Positions 1 to 7,157 of a stretch of DNA of 16,353 nt are shown here, in pieces. This DNA comes from Nitrospiria bacterium. Its GTDB lineage: Bacteria; Nitrospirota; Nitrospiria; JACQBZ01. The notes beneath the pieces were generated by a model. It saw only the letters and a program-made list of their open reading frames with translations, searched no databases and was not told the DNA's origin. Within the stretch, counting starts at the first letter, position 1; each line of letters begins with the position of its first letter. Location: NCBI GenBank assembly GCA_919901335.1, contig CAKKOZ010000096.1:43052-59404 (forward strand), read 5' to 3'. The position numbers and the translations under genes are program-made.

Positions 1-24
1 GACGTGAGCCCCTATAAAAAATAA
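1..24 (+). CDS. 3' end of an upstream gene, probably rimP (partial)
   Basis: Frame 1 reads DVSPYKK and stops with TAA at 22-24. The other two forward frames also stop within 15 bases. The stop lies inside the nusA ribosome-binding region, which fits a tightly packed upstream gene. In most bacteria the gene directly upstream of nusA is rimP, a 30S maturation factor, and RimP proteins often end soon after a lysine/arginine-rich strand. Seven residues cannot prove identity, so the name is inferred from gene order alone. Confidence 0.35.
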   Translation, partial: DVSPYKK

Positions 25-30
25 GGAGGA
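23..30 (+). promoter_or_regulatory. Shine-Dalgarno site of nusA
   Basis: AAGGAGGA ends 8 bases before the ATG at 39 and is a near-perfect anti-16S match. It overlaps the stop codon of the preceding reading frame, which favours translational coupling. It also supports ATG 39 as the nusA start. Confidence 0.85.
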
Positions 31-38
31 AGGATTTC

Positions 39-1484
39 ATGAATCGTGAGCTGCTGGCCGTGATCGAACAGATCGGTCGGGAAAAGGGAATTGATGGCCA
101 GAAAATCGCCAGCGCGGTCGAGATGGCGGTGCAGACCGCGGCCAAAAAACGGTACGGCCCCGATGAGAATGTCCAGGTGCGGCTTGATCGCCAGACCGGG
201 GAGATTGAGGTGGTCTCGTTGCGGACGGTGGTTGAGACGGTCACCAGTCCGAGACAGGAGATCTCGCTGGAGGAGGCCAAGGCGGTGGACAGCGGCGCCG
301 AGCTGGGCGATGAGATCGGCCTGGTCCTGAAAACGGGAGATTTCGGCCGGATCGCCGCGCAGACGGCCAAACAGATCATTTTCCAGCGCGTCCGCGAGGC
401 CGAGTGGGAGGCCGTTTACAAGGAATACTCGGGCCGCCAGGGCGCAATGGTCAACGGCATTGTCCTGGGGCAGGAGCGGCGGAATTATATCGTCGAAGTG
501 GGCAAGACCGAGGCGCTGCTTCCGGCTTCGGAGCAGGCGCCGCGCGAGAACTACCGTCGCGGCGACCGCATCCGGGTGCTGCTTTTGGAAGTCAAGAAGT
601 CGGCCAAGGGGCCGCAGGTCATCTTATCCCGCACCCATCCCAATTTCGTATCGGAGCTGTTCAAGCTGGAGGTGCCGGAGGTGGCCGAAAAGATCGTCGA
701 GATCAAGGGGATCGTCCGCGAACCCGGGGATCGGACCAAGATCGCGGTCTCATCCAAGGACTCGGCCGTGGACCCGGTCGGGGCCTGCGTGGGCGTCAAG
801 GGTTCGCGTGTTCAGGCCGTGGTGCGTGAACTTCGCGGTGAGAAGATCGACATCATCGCATGGAACTCGGATCCGCGGGTCTTCATCGGCGAGGCCTTAA
901 ACCCCGCGGCCGTGGAGAAAGTCGGGATTGACGAAGAAAAGAAGACCGCTCTCGTCGTGGTCTCGGATCATCAACTCTCCCTGGCGATCGGGAAGAACGG
1001 CCAGAACGTTCGTCTGGCGGCCAAGCTGACCGGTTGGAAGATTGACATTATGGGTGAGAGCGAGTACGAGAAAGAGCGGGCGCAGGAGCGCGCCGAAGAA
1101 ATCGAAGAGGCGATCACTCACGAACACCGGGCGCAGGCCGAGGCCAAGGCCAAACAGAAGGCCCGGGATGCCGAACGGGCCACCGCCGAAGCAGCCGCCG
1201 GCCAACCGGCCGGGGGCCCCGAAGGCGGAAGAAAGGAAGGCGCGGAAAAAGAAGACCGGCCGTTTGAACTTCCGGGAGTCGGGAAAAAACTGCTCGAGGT
1301 ATTAACGGCGGGCGGTTTTGATTCGATCGAGAAGATCGCCGCGGCGACCAAGGAACAATTGATGGAGATGCCGAAGATCGGGGAGAAGACGGCCGAGAAG
1401 ATTCTGTCGGCGGCTCAGGACCATCTGAAGGGTCATGAAACGAAGGCCGAGTCGCCGTCATCACCGGATGACTCAACCGAGTAG
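39..1484 (+). CDS. nusA: Transcription termination/antitermination factor NusA
   Basis: NusA binds RNA polymerase and nascent RNA and modulates pausing, termination and antitermination. The 481-residue protein has the family layout. The N-terminal RNA polymerase-binding domain spans about 1-125, starting MNRELLAVIEQI. An S1 domain spans about 133-198. Tandem KH domains follow, with GVKG loop 252-255 and GKNG loop 318-321. An Ala/Glu/Lys-rich linker covers about 345-408. The C-terminal helix-hairpin-helix unit, about 409-462, contains LPGVGKKL and MPKIGEKTAEKI and resembles the acidic-repeat (AR) domains of proteobacterial NusA, which Bacillus NusA lacks. The start is set by a strong Shine-Dalgarno site. 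It is followed at once by infB, with no ylxR or ylxQ between them. Identity is secure from domain order and operon position. Confidence 0.98.
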   Translation: MNRELLAVIEQIGREKGIDGQKIASAVEMAVQTAAKKRYGPDENVQVRLDRQTGEIEVVSLRTVVETVTSPRQEISLEEAKAVDSGAELGDEIGLVLKTGDFGRIAAQTAKQIIFQRVREAEWEAVYKEYSGRQGAMVNGIVLGQERRNYIVEVGKTEALLPASEQAPRENYRRGDRIRVLLLEVKKSAKGPQVILSRTHPNFVSELFKLEVPEVAEKIVEIKGIVREPGDRTKIAVSSKDSAVDPVGACVGVKGSRVQAVVRELRGEKIDIIAWNSDPRVFIGEALNPAAVEKVGIDEEKKTALVVVSDHQLSLAIGKNGQNVRLAAKLTGWKIDIMGESEYEKERAQERAEEIEEAITHEHRAQAEAKAKQKARDAERATAEAAAGQPAGGPEGGRKEGAEKEDRPFELPGVGKKLLEVLTAGGFDSIEKIAAATKEQLMEMPKIGEKTAEKILSAAQDHLKGHETKAESPSSPDDSTE

Positions 1485-1490
1485 AGGAAA
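1484..1490 (+). promoter_or_regulatory. Shine-Dalgarno site favouring a TTG start for infB
   Basis: GAGGAAA begins on the last base of the nusA stop codon. It lies about 8-10 bases before TTG 1498, a normal spacing. The first in-frame ATG of the conserved N-terminus, at 1507, is about 17-19 bases away from it and has only purines directly next to it. The site therefore argues for TTG initiation. Confidence 0.6.
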
Positions 1491-1497
1491 CGTAGAA

Positions 1498-4092
1498 TTG
1501 GAAAAGATGAAGGTATCTGAACTCGCCAAAAAAATAAAGGTCGGGACAAAAGAGCTGCTGGCCGAACTGAAGGCCCTGGGCAGCCGGGCCGCCAGTCCGT
1601 CCTCCCCCGTGGAGGATTCGGCCGTCAAACAGCTCCTTGAAAGATACAAGAAGCTGACGACCCCGGTAAAGCCCGGGGAGAAGCCGGCCGAGACGGCCGC
1701 TTCCCCCAAGACCAAACCCTCCAGGACCGCGGCGGCCGCAAAGCCCTCCAAAGCGGCCGTGCCGGTTAAAAAAATCGTCAAGCCGGCCCCAAAAATCGTG
1801 AAGCTAAAGAAAGCCGAGCCGGCTCCGCCACCCGAGCCCGAGAGAAAGGCACGTATTCTCATCAAGAAGAAAGCGGAGCCGATGCCGGAACCGGTCGCGG
1901 CCGCTCCCGCAGCGTCGCCCCTGCCGGAGGTGCAGACCGCCCTCGGACCATCGACCGCCGCGGTCCATCCGGCAGCACCGCCGCCCGCCGTGACCTTCGT
2001 GGCGGGAGCGGCGCCGCATCCCGCGTCCGAAGGAGTGACTCCCGCGGTTCCCGTCAAGGAAGCGGCCGCGGCGCCCTCATCGGCGACGGCACCTTCCGGT
2101 AAACGTAAACTTCTGAAGACCGATCTTTTCGAGTTGGCCAAGCAGGAGCTTTCCGATCGGTTAAAACAGCGCGGCAAGAAAGTTCGGAAGTCCAAGAAGA
2201 CCAAAGTGAACCCCTTGGCGGACTATCAGTCCGACGTGAGCAACTGGCGGGACATTCGTCCGACGGGGCGTCGCGATGAAAAGTCCAGGCGGATGGCCGT
2301 GCCCGCAGGCGTTGCGGAGGTGACCAAGCCGCGTAAAAAAATGATCAAGCTCTCGGAAGGGCTTACGGTCAAGGATTACGCCGAACGGATCGGTCAGAAA
2401 AGCACGGAGGTGATCCGGAAGCTCATGGAGATCGGGACGATGGCGACGATCAATCAGCCGATGGATCTATCGGCCGGTGTTCTGATCGCCGAAGGGTACG
2501 GGCTGAAGGCCGAGGTGGTCCAGGGACAGACGGAAGAGGCGATGCTGTTGGGGGAGACCGCACCGGAAGGCGAAACACTTCAGCCGCGGCCACCGGTCGT
2601 TACGATCATGGGGCATGTGGATCATGGAAAGACCTCCCTTCTGGATGCGATTCGGTCCACCAAAGTCGCCGCCGGAGAGGCCGGAGGGATCACGCAACAC
2701 ATCGGGGCCTACACCGTGAAGGTAGGTGATCGAAAGGTCGCTTTCCTGGACACCCCGGGTCACGAGGCCTTCACTGCTATGCGTGCGCGCGGCGCGAAGG
2801 TGACGGATATCGTGGTGCTGGTGGTGGCGGCCGATGACGGTGTGATGCCCCAGACGATCGAGGCGATCAACCACGCCCGCGCGGCCAATGTCCCGATCAT
2901 CGTCGCAATCAACAAGATCGACAAGCCGGAGGCAAACCAGGAACGGGTGAAGAGCGCCCTAGCCGAACACAATCTGATGTCGGAGGCCTGGGGCGGCCAG
3001 TCCATTTTCGTCGAGGTATCGGCCAAGAAAAAACTGAATCTGGATGCGCTGCTCGATATGATTCTACTTCAGGCCGATGTGTTGGAACTGAAGGCCGACC
3101 CAAAACGGTTGGCGAAGGGGATCGTCATCGAGGCCAAGATGGACAAGGGCCGCGGTCCGGTCGCCACGGTCCTGGTTCAGTCCGGGACCTTGGCTATCGG
3201 AGATGTTTTTGTGACCGGGACCTTCTTCGGTCGCGTCCGGGCCCTGATTGACGACGAGGGGAAAAAGGTTCTATCGGCCGGACCATCGCAGCCGGTGGAG
3301 GTGATCGGCATGCCGGGCGTGCCCCAGGCCGGTGATTCCTTTGTCGTGGTCCGAGAGGAACGGGTCGCCCGCGAGATTGCGACCGACCGTCTGCAAAAGG
3401 AACGGACGGCCAAGCTGGCGCTGCAACATCGCGTCACGCTCGAGGATCTTTACAACCAGATCAAGGCAGGCGTGGTCAAGGAGCTGAATCTGGTCTTGAG
3501 GGCGGATGTGCAGGGATCGGTCGAGGCTTTGAAGGAGTCCTTGATCAAGTTGAGCACGCCGGCCGTGAAGCTGAACGTGATCCACTTTGGCGTCGGGGGG
3601 ATCACCGATACCGACGTCCTCCTGGCCAGCGCGTCCAACGCCACGATCATCGGCTTCAATGTCCGGCCGGAGGCCAAAGCGGCCGCGTTGGCGGAGCACG
3701 AAAAAGTGGATGTCCGGTCCTACACGATCATCTACGACGCGATCGGCGACATCCGCGCGGCGATGGAAGGGTTGCTGGAGCCGACCTTGAAGGAGCGGGT
3801 GACCGGCCGGGTCGAAGTGCGCCAGGCTTTCAATATCACGAAAGTGGGAACGATCGCCGGGGCCTATGTCACCGACGGGACGATCTCGCGGGCCGGCGCG
3901 GGCGTCCGTGTCCTGCGCGACAACGTGGTGATCTATACGGGAAAGCTGTCTTCCTTGAAGCGGTTTAAGGACGACGTGCGCGAGGTTCAGGCCGGTTATG
4001 AATGCGGGCTTGGCGTCGAGAATTTCAACGACATCAAAGTCGGGGACGTCATCGAAGCCTTCGTCATCGACAAAATCGCCGCAAAACTCTAA
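1498..4092 (+). CDS. infB: Translation initiation factor IF-2
   Basis: IF-2 is the GTPase that brings initiator fMet-tRNA to the 30S subunit and promotes subunit joining. About 864 residues follow the TTG start. An IF2_N helical module (VSELAKKIKVGTKELLAELK) comes first, then a long Ala/Pro/Lys-rich low-complexity linker to about residue 200. A second IF2_N-like segment follows (IKLSEGLTVKDYAERIGQKS). The GTPase has all its motifs: G1 GHVDHGKT at 372-379, G2 near GGITQHIG, G3 DTPGH at 418-422, G4 NKID at 472-475 and G5 SAK at 508-510. Domains II-IV run to the end. Start choice: TTG 1498 has the best Shine-Dalgarno spacing. ATG 1507 (MKVSEL) is the alternative. ATG 1435 lies inside nusA and is unlikely. 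The gene begins 13 bases after the nusA stop. Confidence 0.97.
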   Translation: MEKMKVSELAKKIKVGTKELLAELKALGSRAASPSSPVEDSAVKQLLERYKKLTTPVKPGEKPAETAASPKTKPSRTAAAAKPSKAAVPVKKIVKPAPKIVKLKKAEPAPPPEPERKARILIKKKAEPMPEPVAAAPAASPLPEVQTALGPSTAAVHPAAPPPAVTFVAGAAPHPASEGVTPAVPVKEAAAAPSSATAPSGKRKLLKTDLFELAKQELSDRLKQRGKKVRKSKKTKVNPLADYQSDVSNWRDIRPTGRRDEKSRRMAVPAGVAEVTKPRKKMIKLSEGLTVKDYAERIGQKSTEVIRKLMEIGTMATINQPMDLSAGVLIAEGYGLKAEVVQGQTEEAMLLGETAPEGETLQPRPPVVTIMGHVDHGKTSLLDAIRSTKVAAGEAGGITQHIGAYTVKVGDRKVAFLDTPGHEAFTAMRARGAKVTDIVVLVVAADDGVMPQTIEAINHARAANVPIIVAINKIDKPEANQERVKSALAEHNLMSEAWGGQSIFVEVSAKKKLNLDALLDMILLQADVLELKADPKRLAKGIVIEAKMDKGRGPVATVLVQSGTLAIGDVFVTGTFFGRVRALIDDEGKKVLSAGPSQPVEVIGMPGVPQAGDSFVVVREERVAREIATDRLQKERTAKLALQHRVTLEDLYNQIKAGVVKELNLVLRADVQGSVEALKESLIKLSTPAVKLNVIHFGVGGITDTDVLLASASNATIIGFNVRPEAKAAALAEHEKVDVRSYTIIYDAIGDIRAAMEGLLEPTLKERVTGRVEVRQAFNITKVGTIAGAYVTDGTISRAGAGVRVLRDNVVIYTGKLSSLKRFKDDVREVQAGYECGLGVENFNDIKVGDVIEAFVIDKIAAKL

Positions 4093-4109
4093 CCTCATCT
4101 AGATACGTT

Positions 4110-4391
4110 ATGATCGTCGGAATCTGCACCCTCGAGTTGTTTCTTCCGAATAACGGATCGCTCAAGGACAAACGACAGGTTCTCAAAAGCCTCAAAGACC
4201 GCGTGAAGCGGCGATTCAACGTCTCGATCGCCGAGGTGGACGATCAGGACCTCTGGCAGAAAACTGTTTTAGGGATCGCATGCGTCGGCAACCGGAAAGA
4301 TCACGTCAATGAGGTGATGGACAAGGTGATCGGCGCGATCCGCGGGACGCCCAGCGTCGAGATCATGGATTATCGGCTGGAATTGCTATGA
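4110..4391 (+). CDS. ylxP: DUF503 family protein (YlxP-like)
   Basis: This 93-residue protein opens with MIVGICTLELFLPNNGSLKDKR and contains the typical DUF503 segments VLKSLKDRVKRRFNVSIAEVD and VIGAIRG. Members are small alpha/beta proteins of uncertain function, found beside infB and rbfA in Bacillus and many other bacteria. A link to ribosome biogenesis has been suggested from this position. The ATG at 4110 is chosen because the homologous N-terminus starts there. The open frame runs upstream into the end of infB. It follows infB by 17 bases. No good Shine-Dalgarno sequence is visible, so translation probably depends on coupling to infB. Confidence 0.92.
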   Translation: MIVGICTLELFLPNNGSLKDKRQVLKSLKDRVKRRFNVSIAEVDDQDLWQKTVLGIACVGNRKDHVNEVMDKVIGAIRGTPSVEIMDYRLELL

Positions 4392-4409
4392 GACAGGATG
4401 CGGTTTGCC

Positions 4410-4757
4410 ATGGCTGAATATAAACGGTCGTCACGGGTGGGGGATCAGATCCGGATGGAGATCGCCGAGACCCTCATGACGAGGGTCAAGGATCCCCGCA
4501 TCGGATTTGTCACCGTCACCGCGGTTGACGTGTCGGATGATTTGCGGAACGCCAAGGTTTTTGTCAGCGTCCTGGGATCGGATGTCGGTCGGACCTTCGA
4601 GGGTCTGGATGCGGCCCGATCGTTCATCCGAAGCGAATTGGGCCGGAGACTCAATCTCCGGTTTGTGCCGGAACTGAGTTTTCATGAAGACCGCACGGCG
4701 GAGGAGGCCGCGAGGCTCACCAAGCTGATGGATGAGATGAAAGAGCCCCGCTCGTGA
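4410..4757 (+). CDS. rbfA: 30S ribosome-binding factor RbfA
   Basis: RbfA is a single-domain KH-type protein needed for late 30S assembly, 16S 5' end processing and cold adaptation. The 115-residue product begins MAEYKRSSRVGDQIRMEI and carries the conserved core DPRIGFVTVTAVDVSDDLRNAKVFVSV and the C-terminal RFVPELSFHED. ATG 4410 matches the usual RbfA N-terminus and has AGG/AGGA about 11 bases upstream. ATG 4398 would add MRFA, but AGG would then touch the start codon. The end overlaps the next gene by four bases (GTGA, 4754-4757), which indicates translational coupling. Confidence 0.96.
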   Translation: MAEYKRSSRVGDQIRMEIAETLMTRVKDPRIGFVTVTAVDVSDDLRNAKVFVSVLGSDVGRTFEGLDAARSFIRSELGRRLNLRFVPELSFHEDRTAEEAARLTKLMDEMKEPRS

Positions 4758-5791
4758 GGGAAAAAAAGATCCCTGCCCAGATTGTCCGTAGGGGTGGTTC
4801 GCGAACCGCCCCTACTCAAAGAACCGCCCTCGTCGTCTCACACGGCCCGTTCTGCCTGGACGGCATCGCGGCTGCGGCCTGTGTAGGACGGTTCTATGGG
4901 GAATCCAGTGTCACGCCCGTTTTTACCCATCCCTCCGATGTGGATCGAGTCATCGAGGAGGCGACGCGGGCTTCGAGCAAACCGCAGGACCTTTGGATTG
5001 CGGACATCACCTGGAAGCATCAAAAGACCGAGACGCTTTTTAAGGATCTGGTCCGTCAAGGCTGGAGAATTTTTTGGATCGACCACCACACGATTGCCAT
5101 CGAGAAAGATGAGGCGGAGCTCCAGGCACTCGGTTTGACCGGCTGGGTCGCCACTAATCAGTTTTCGGCCGCACGGCTTCTGTACGATTATCTGATTTCG
5201 GCCGAGGATCTTTTGGGCAAGGCGCCGCTGGTTTTGAAACAATTTGAAAAAGTTGTTCGGTTGGCGGATGATAACGATCGGTGGGTGCACAAGCTTCGGG
5301 GCTCTCGGGAACTGGCCCTGACGGTCGCCGCGTTGGGTGGGACGGTTGCGTACCGGGAGCTCCTTCATCTCAATGCCGATCTCCGTTATTCACCCCGGAT
5401 GGAAGAGGCCCACCGCGCGGCCCGCCGGGGTCTATCGGACAGCACCGCGCTGGCGATGAGAACCCGTTTGGAAAAGACGACGGACGACGGTCTTAAAATC
5501 GTGGCGGCGTTATGCAAAGGATACACCAGCGAGGTGGCGGAGGCCCTCCGTCAAGCGATGACGACGCATTCCGTCCGGAACGCGTCGCACGCGATTTTTC
5601 TTTTGTACAATCTGGAGGATCAGCGGATCAGCCTCAGAAAAACGCCGGCCTGCGAGGTGGATCTCGCGCGGCTGGCCGGGCGGTTCGGCGGCGGCGGACA
5701 TCCAGCCGCGGCCGGTTTTGAACTGCCGGAAGCGCAGGGCTATCTGCAGAATTATCTGGCCGACCGATTGAAACAGGCGTTAACGGAGTAG
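4754..5791 (+). CDS. DHH/DHHA1 phosphoesterase, NrnB/COG2404-like, in the nrnA position
   Basis: Proteins of this superfamily are manganese-dependent phosphodiesterases, here probably acting on nano-RNAs or pAp. The 345-residue protein has motif I HGPFCLDG (30-37), motif II ADITW (83-87, Asp84), motif III DHH (110-112), motif IV ADDND (171-175) and a C-terminal DHHA1 glycine motif GGGGHPAAAGF (312-322). Motif I lacks the DGDAIGS form of NrnA and resembles the HxxxDG form of Bacillus NrnB (YngD). The slot between rbfA and truB is normally held by nrnA. Translation must start at GTG 4754, which overlaps the rbfA stop, because no ATG, GTG or TTG occurs in frame between there and motif I. Residues 12-21 are encoded by a palindromic repeat, so the first 25 or so residues are probably not conserved. 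Substrate is inferred, not shown. Confidence 0.88.
   Translation: MREKKIPAQIVRRGGSRTAPTQRTALVVSHGPFCLDGIAAAACVGRFYGESSVTPVFTHPSDVDRVIEEATRASSKPQDLWIADITWKHQKTETLFKDLVRQGWRIFWIDHHTIAIEKDEAELQALGLTGWVATNQFSAARLLYDYLISAEDLLGKAPLVLKQFEKVVRLADDNDRWVHKLRGSRELALTVAALGGTVAYRELLHLNADLRYSPRMEEAHRAARRGLSDSTALAMRTRLEKTTDDGLKIVAALCKGYTSEVAEALRQAMTTHSVRNASHAIFLLYNLEDQRISLRKTPACEVDLARLAGRFGGGGHPAAAGFELPEAQGYLQNYLADRLKQALTE
4788..4815 (+). repeat. 28-bp palindrome translated in frame as RGGSRTAPT
   Basis: The left arm GTAGGGGTGGTTCG is followed directly by the right arm CGAACCGCCCCTAC. The arms are perfect inverted complements except for one T/G position, which still forms a wobble pair in RNA. The element lies in the first codons of the DHH phosphoesterase gene and encodes RGGSRTAPT. 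From memory, palindromes of this form (GTAGGGGCGGTTCG plus its complement) occur as dispersed repeats in many bacterial genomes. Only one copy is visible in this window, so its repeat status cannot be shown here. Confidence 0.7.
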
Positions 5792-5798
5792 CACCTAC

Positions 5799-6746
5799 AT
5801 GGACGGGTTTCTGAATATCAACAAGCCGGCGGAGTGGACCTCGCATGATGTCGTGGCCCGTCTTCGCATCCTCCTGAAGGTCAAAAAAGTCGGACATACC
5901 GGCACGCTCGATCCGGCGGCCACCGGCGTTCTGCCGATCTGTTTGGGGAAGGCCACCAAACTGGCCCGGCTCTTGACCGAGAGCGATAAGGAGTACCGCG
6001 CCGTCATGCGCCTCGGGGAGACGACGGATACGCAGGACGCCGACGGGAAAATTCTGGTCCGCCGTGCGGCCGATGGTTTGACGGAAGATCGCGTTCGTGA
6101 CGTTCTCGTCTTGTTCCGCGGAGAAATTCAACAGATCCCGCCGATGTATTCCGCCGTCAAGATCAACGGGCAGCCGTTGTATAAGGCCGCGCGGGCCGGT
6201 CGCGAGGTGGAGCGGGCGGCGAGAACGGTGATCATTCACCGGCTTGATCTGATCCGAAGGGAGGGGAGCGACATCACGCTGGAGGTGACCTGTTCCAAGG
6301 GGACCTACATCCGGACGCTCTGCGCCGATGTCGGCGAGCGGCTGGGCGTCGGGGCCCATCTGCATCGTTTGGTTCGAACCCGCTCGGGTCCGTTCCGTAT
6401 CGAGGAGGCGATGACGCTTTCCGAGGTCGAGACGGCCGTGCAGGAAGGCCGGATCCGGGAACGGCTGCTGTCGGCCGATCGGGTCTTGAAGGATTTCCCC
6501 AGCGTGAGCGTGACGCATCAGGGCGCCCGGCTGCTTCTTCACGGAACGCCGATCGGGCTGCAGGCGGTGGGGCGGCTGCCAAAAGAATTCAAGACAGGAC
6601 AGTCGATTTTGGTGTACAATGTTGCCGGTGATTTAATCGCTCTTGCGGAGGCCCTGGTGGAACGGACGGACGCTCCCGATTCCGGTCCGGCCGGCAAAAG
6701 GGATCTGTTCAGATTGGACAAAGTCTTGGTGTCGGCGGACGATTAA
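5799..6746 (+). CDS. truB: tRNA pseudouridine(55) synthase TruB
   Basis: TruB makes pseudouridine 55 in the T-loop of elongator tRNAs and also acts as a tRNA chaperone. The 315-residue protein starts MDGFLNINKPAEWTSHDVV. It has the catalytic motif GHTGTLDPAATG with nucleophile Asp38, then KEYRAVMRLGETTDTQDADG, the YSAVKINGQPLYKAARAGREVERAART segment, and CSKGTYIRTL. A C-terminal PUA-like region begins near residue 230. The ATG lies 7 bases after the preceding stop, and GGAG at 5785-5788 gives good spacing. In many genomes ribF follows truB. Here rpsO follows directly after 83 bases. Confidence 0.98.
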   Translation: MDGFLNINKPAEWTSHDVVARLRILLKVKKVGHTGTLDPAATGVLPICLGKATKLARLLTESDKEYRAVMRLGETTDTQDADGKILVRRAADGLTEDRVRDVLVLFRGEIQQIPPMYSAVKINGQPLYKAARAGREVERAARTVIIHRLDLIRREGSDITLEVTCSKGTYIRTLCADVGERLGVGAHLHRLVRTRSGPFRIEEAMTLSEVETAVQEGRIRERLLSADRVLKDFPSVSVTHQGARLLLHGTPIGLQAVGRLPKEFKTGQSILVYNVAGDLIALAEALVERTDAPDSGPAGKRDLFRLDKVLVSADD

Positions 6747-6781
6747 ATGGATCTTGAATGGGGAAAAACGAAACACACCTG

Positions 6782-6806
6782 CATGCTGCGAATCACAGCC
6801 GGCATG
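6782..6806 (+). promoter_or_regulatory. Hairpin in the rpsO leader, candidate S15 autoregulatory structure
   Basis: CATGCTG (6782-6788) can pair with CGGCATG (6800-6806) through seven pairs, including one G-U wobble, around an 11-base loop. It ends 8 bases before the rpsO Shine-Dalgarno site. S15 represses its own translation through leader RNA structures in several bacteria, but these structures differ between lineages. This hairpin is modest and could be chance. Confidence 0.3.
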
Positions 6807-6814
6807 TTTAAGAC

Positions 6815-6822
6815 AAGGAGGA
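6815..6822 (+). promoter_or_regulatory. Shine-Dalgarno site of rpsO
   Basis: AAGGAGGA ends 7 bases before ATG 6830. It is one of the two strongest ribosome-binding sites in the window, as expected for an abundant ribosomal protein. It fixes the rpsO start. Confidence 0.85.
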
Positions 6823-6829
6823 CAACGTC

Positions 6830-7096
6830 ATGTTGGAGAAGCAGCAGAAACTCGAGGTCATGAAGAAGTTCGGTTCCCATCCGAATGACACGGGTTCGCC
6901 GGAAGTCCAGATCGCGCTGCTCAGCAGCCAGATTAATTCGCTGTCGGATCATTTTAAAACGCACAAGGAAGATCACCATTCGCGTCACGGTCTTCTCCGG
7001 ATGGTCAGCCAGCGCCGGAAGTTGTTGAATTATCTCCAGCGCGAAGACGTGAACCGGTATAAGCAGATCATCGAGAAGCTCGGCATTCGCAAGTAG
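6830..7096 (+). CDS. rpsO: 30S ribosomal protein S15
   Basis: S15 is a primary binder of 16S rRNA (helices 20-22) and forms an intersubunit bridge. The 88-residue product has the normal family length. It contains the diagnostic segments DTGSPEVQIALLSSQI, HFKTHKEDHHSRHGLL and QRRKLLNYL, and ends IIEKLGIRK. The start is set by a very strong Shine-Dalgarno site. It sits upstream of pnp, the standard rpsO-pnp pairing, separated by an unusually structured 201-base spacer. Confidence 0.99.
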   Translation: MLEKQQKLEVMKKFGSHPNDTGSPEVQIALLSSQINSLSDHFKTHKEDHHSRHGLLRMVSQRRKLLNYLQREDVNRYKQIIEKLGIRK

Positions 7097-7103
7097 TTCT
7101 GAC

Positions 7104-7130
7104 GGGGGACGGATTCAAAATCGGTCCCCT
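7104..7130 (+). other. Hairpin just downstream of rpsO (attenuator or processing stem)
   Basis: GGGGAC (7105-7110) pairs with GTCCCC (7124-7129), and an outer G-U pair can be added. After a G/G mismatch the stem continues with GAT/ATC around the loop TCAAA. It begins 7 bases after the rpsO stop. No uridine run follows (CTATGTTAAAG), so it is not a convincing intrinsic terminator. In E. coli the rpsO-pnp junction carries a terminator and RNase III/RNase E processing sites, so a transcript 3'-end or processing role is a reasonable guess. Confidence 0.45.
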
Positions 7131-7157
7131 CTATGTTAAAGCTTGGGGAAAGGAGAT

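Noticed and set aside
1473..2204. A 243-codon minus-strand ORF opposite the infB linker
   Set aside because: It is a Gly/Ala/Ser-rich shadow of the GC-rich low-complexity IF-2 linker, with no domain or Shine-Dalgarno site, and the plus strand is clearly coding.
3271..4098. A 275-codon minus-strand ORF opposite the 3' half of infB
   Set aside because: It is antisense to conserved IF-2 domains. Its composition is that of a mirrored GC-rich coding strand (many His, Asp, Arg), with no recognisable motif.
5634..6542. A 302-codon minus-strand ORF opposite truB
   Set aside because: It is a shadow of truB. It overlaps the catalytic core, which is conserved in the plus frame, and shows no domain.
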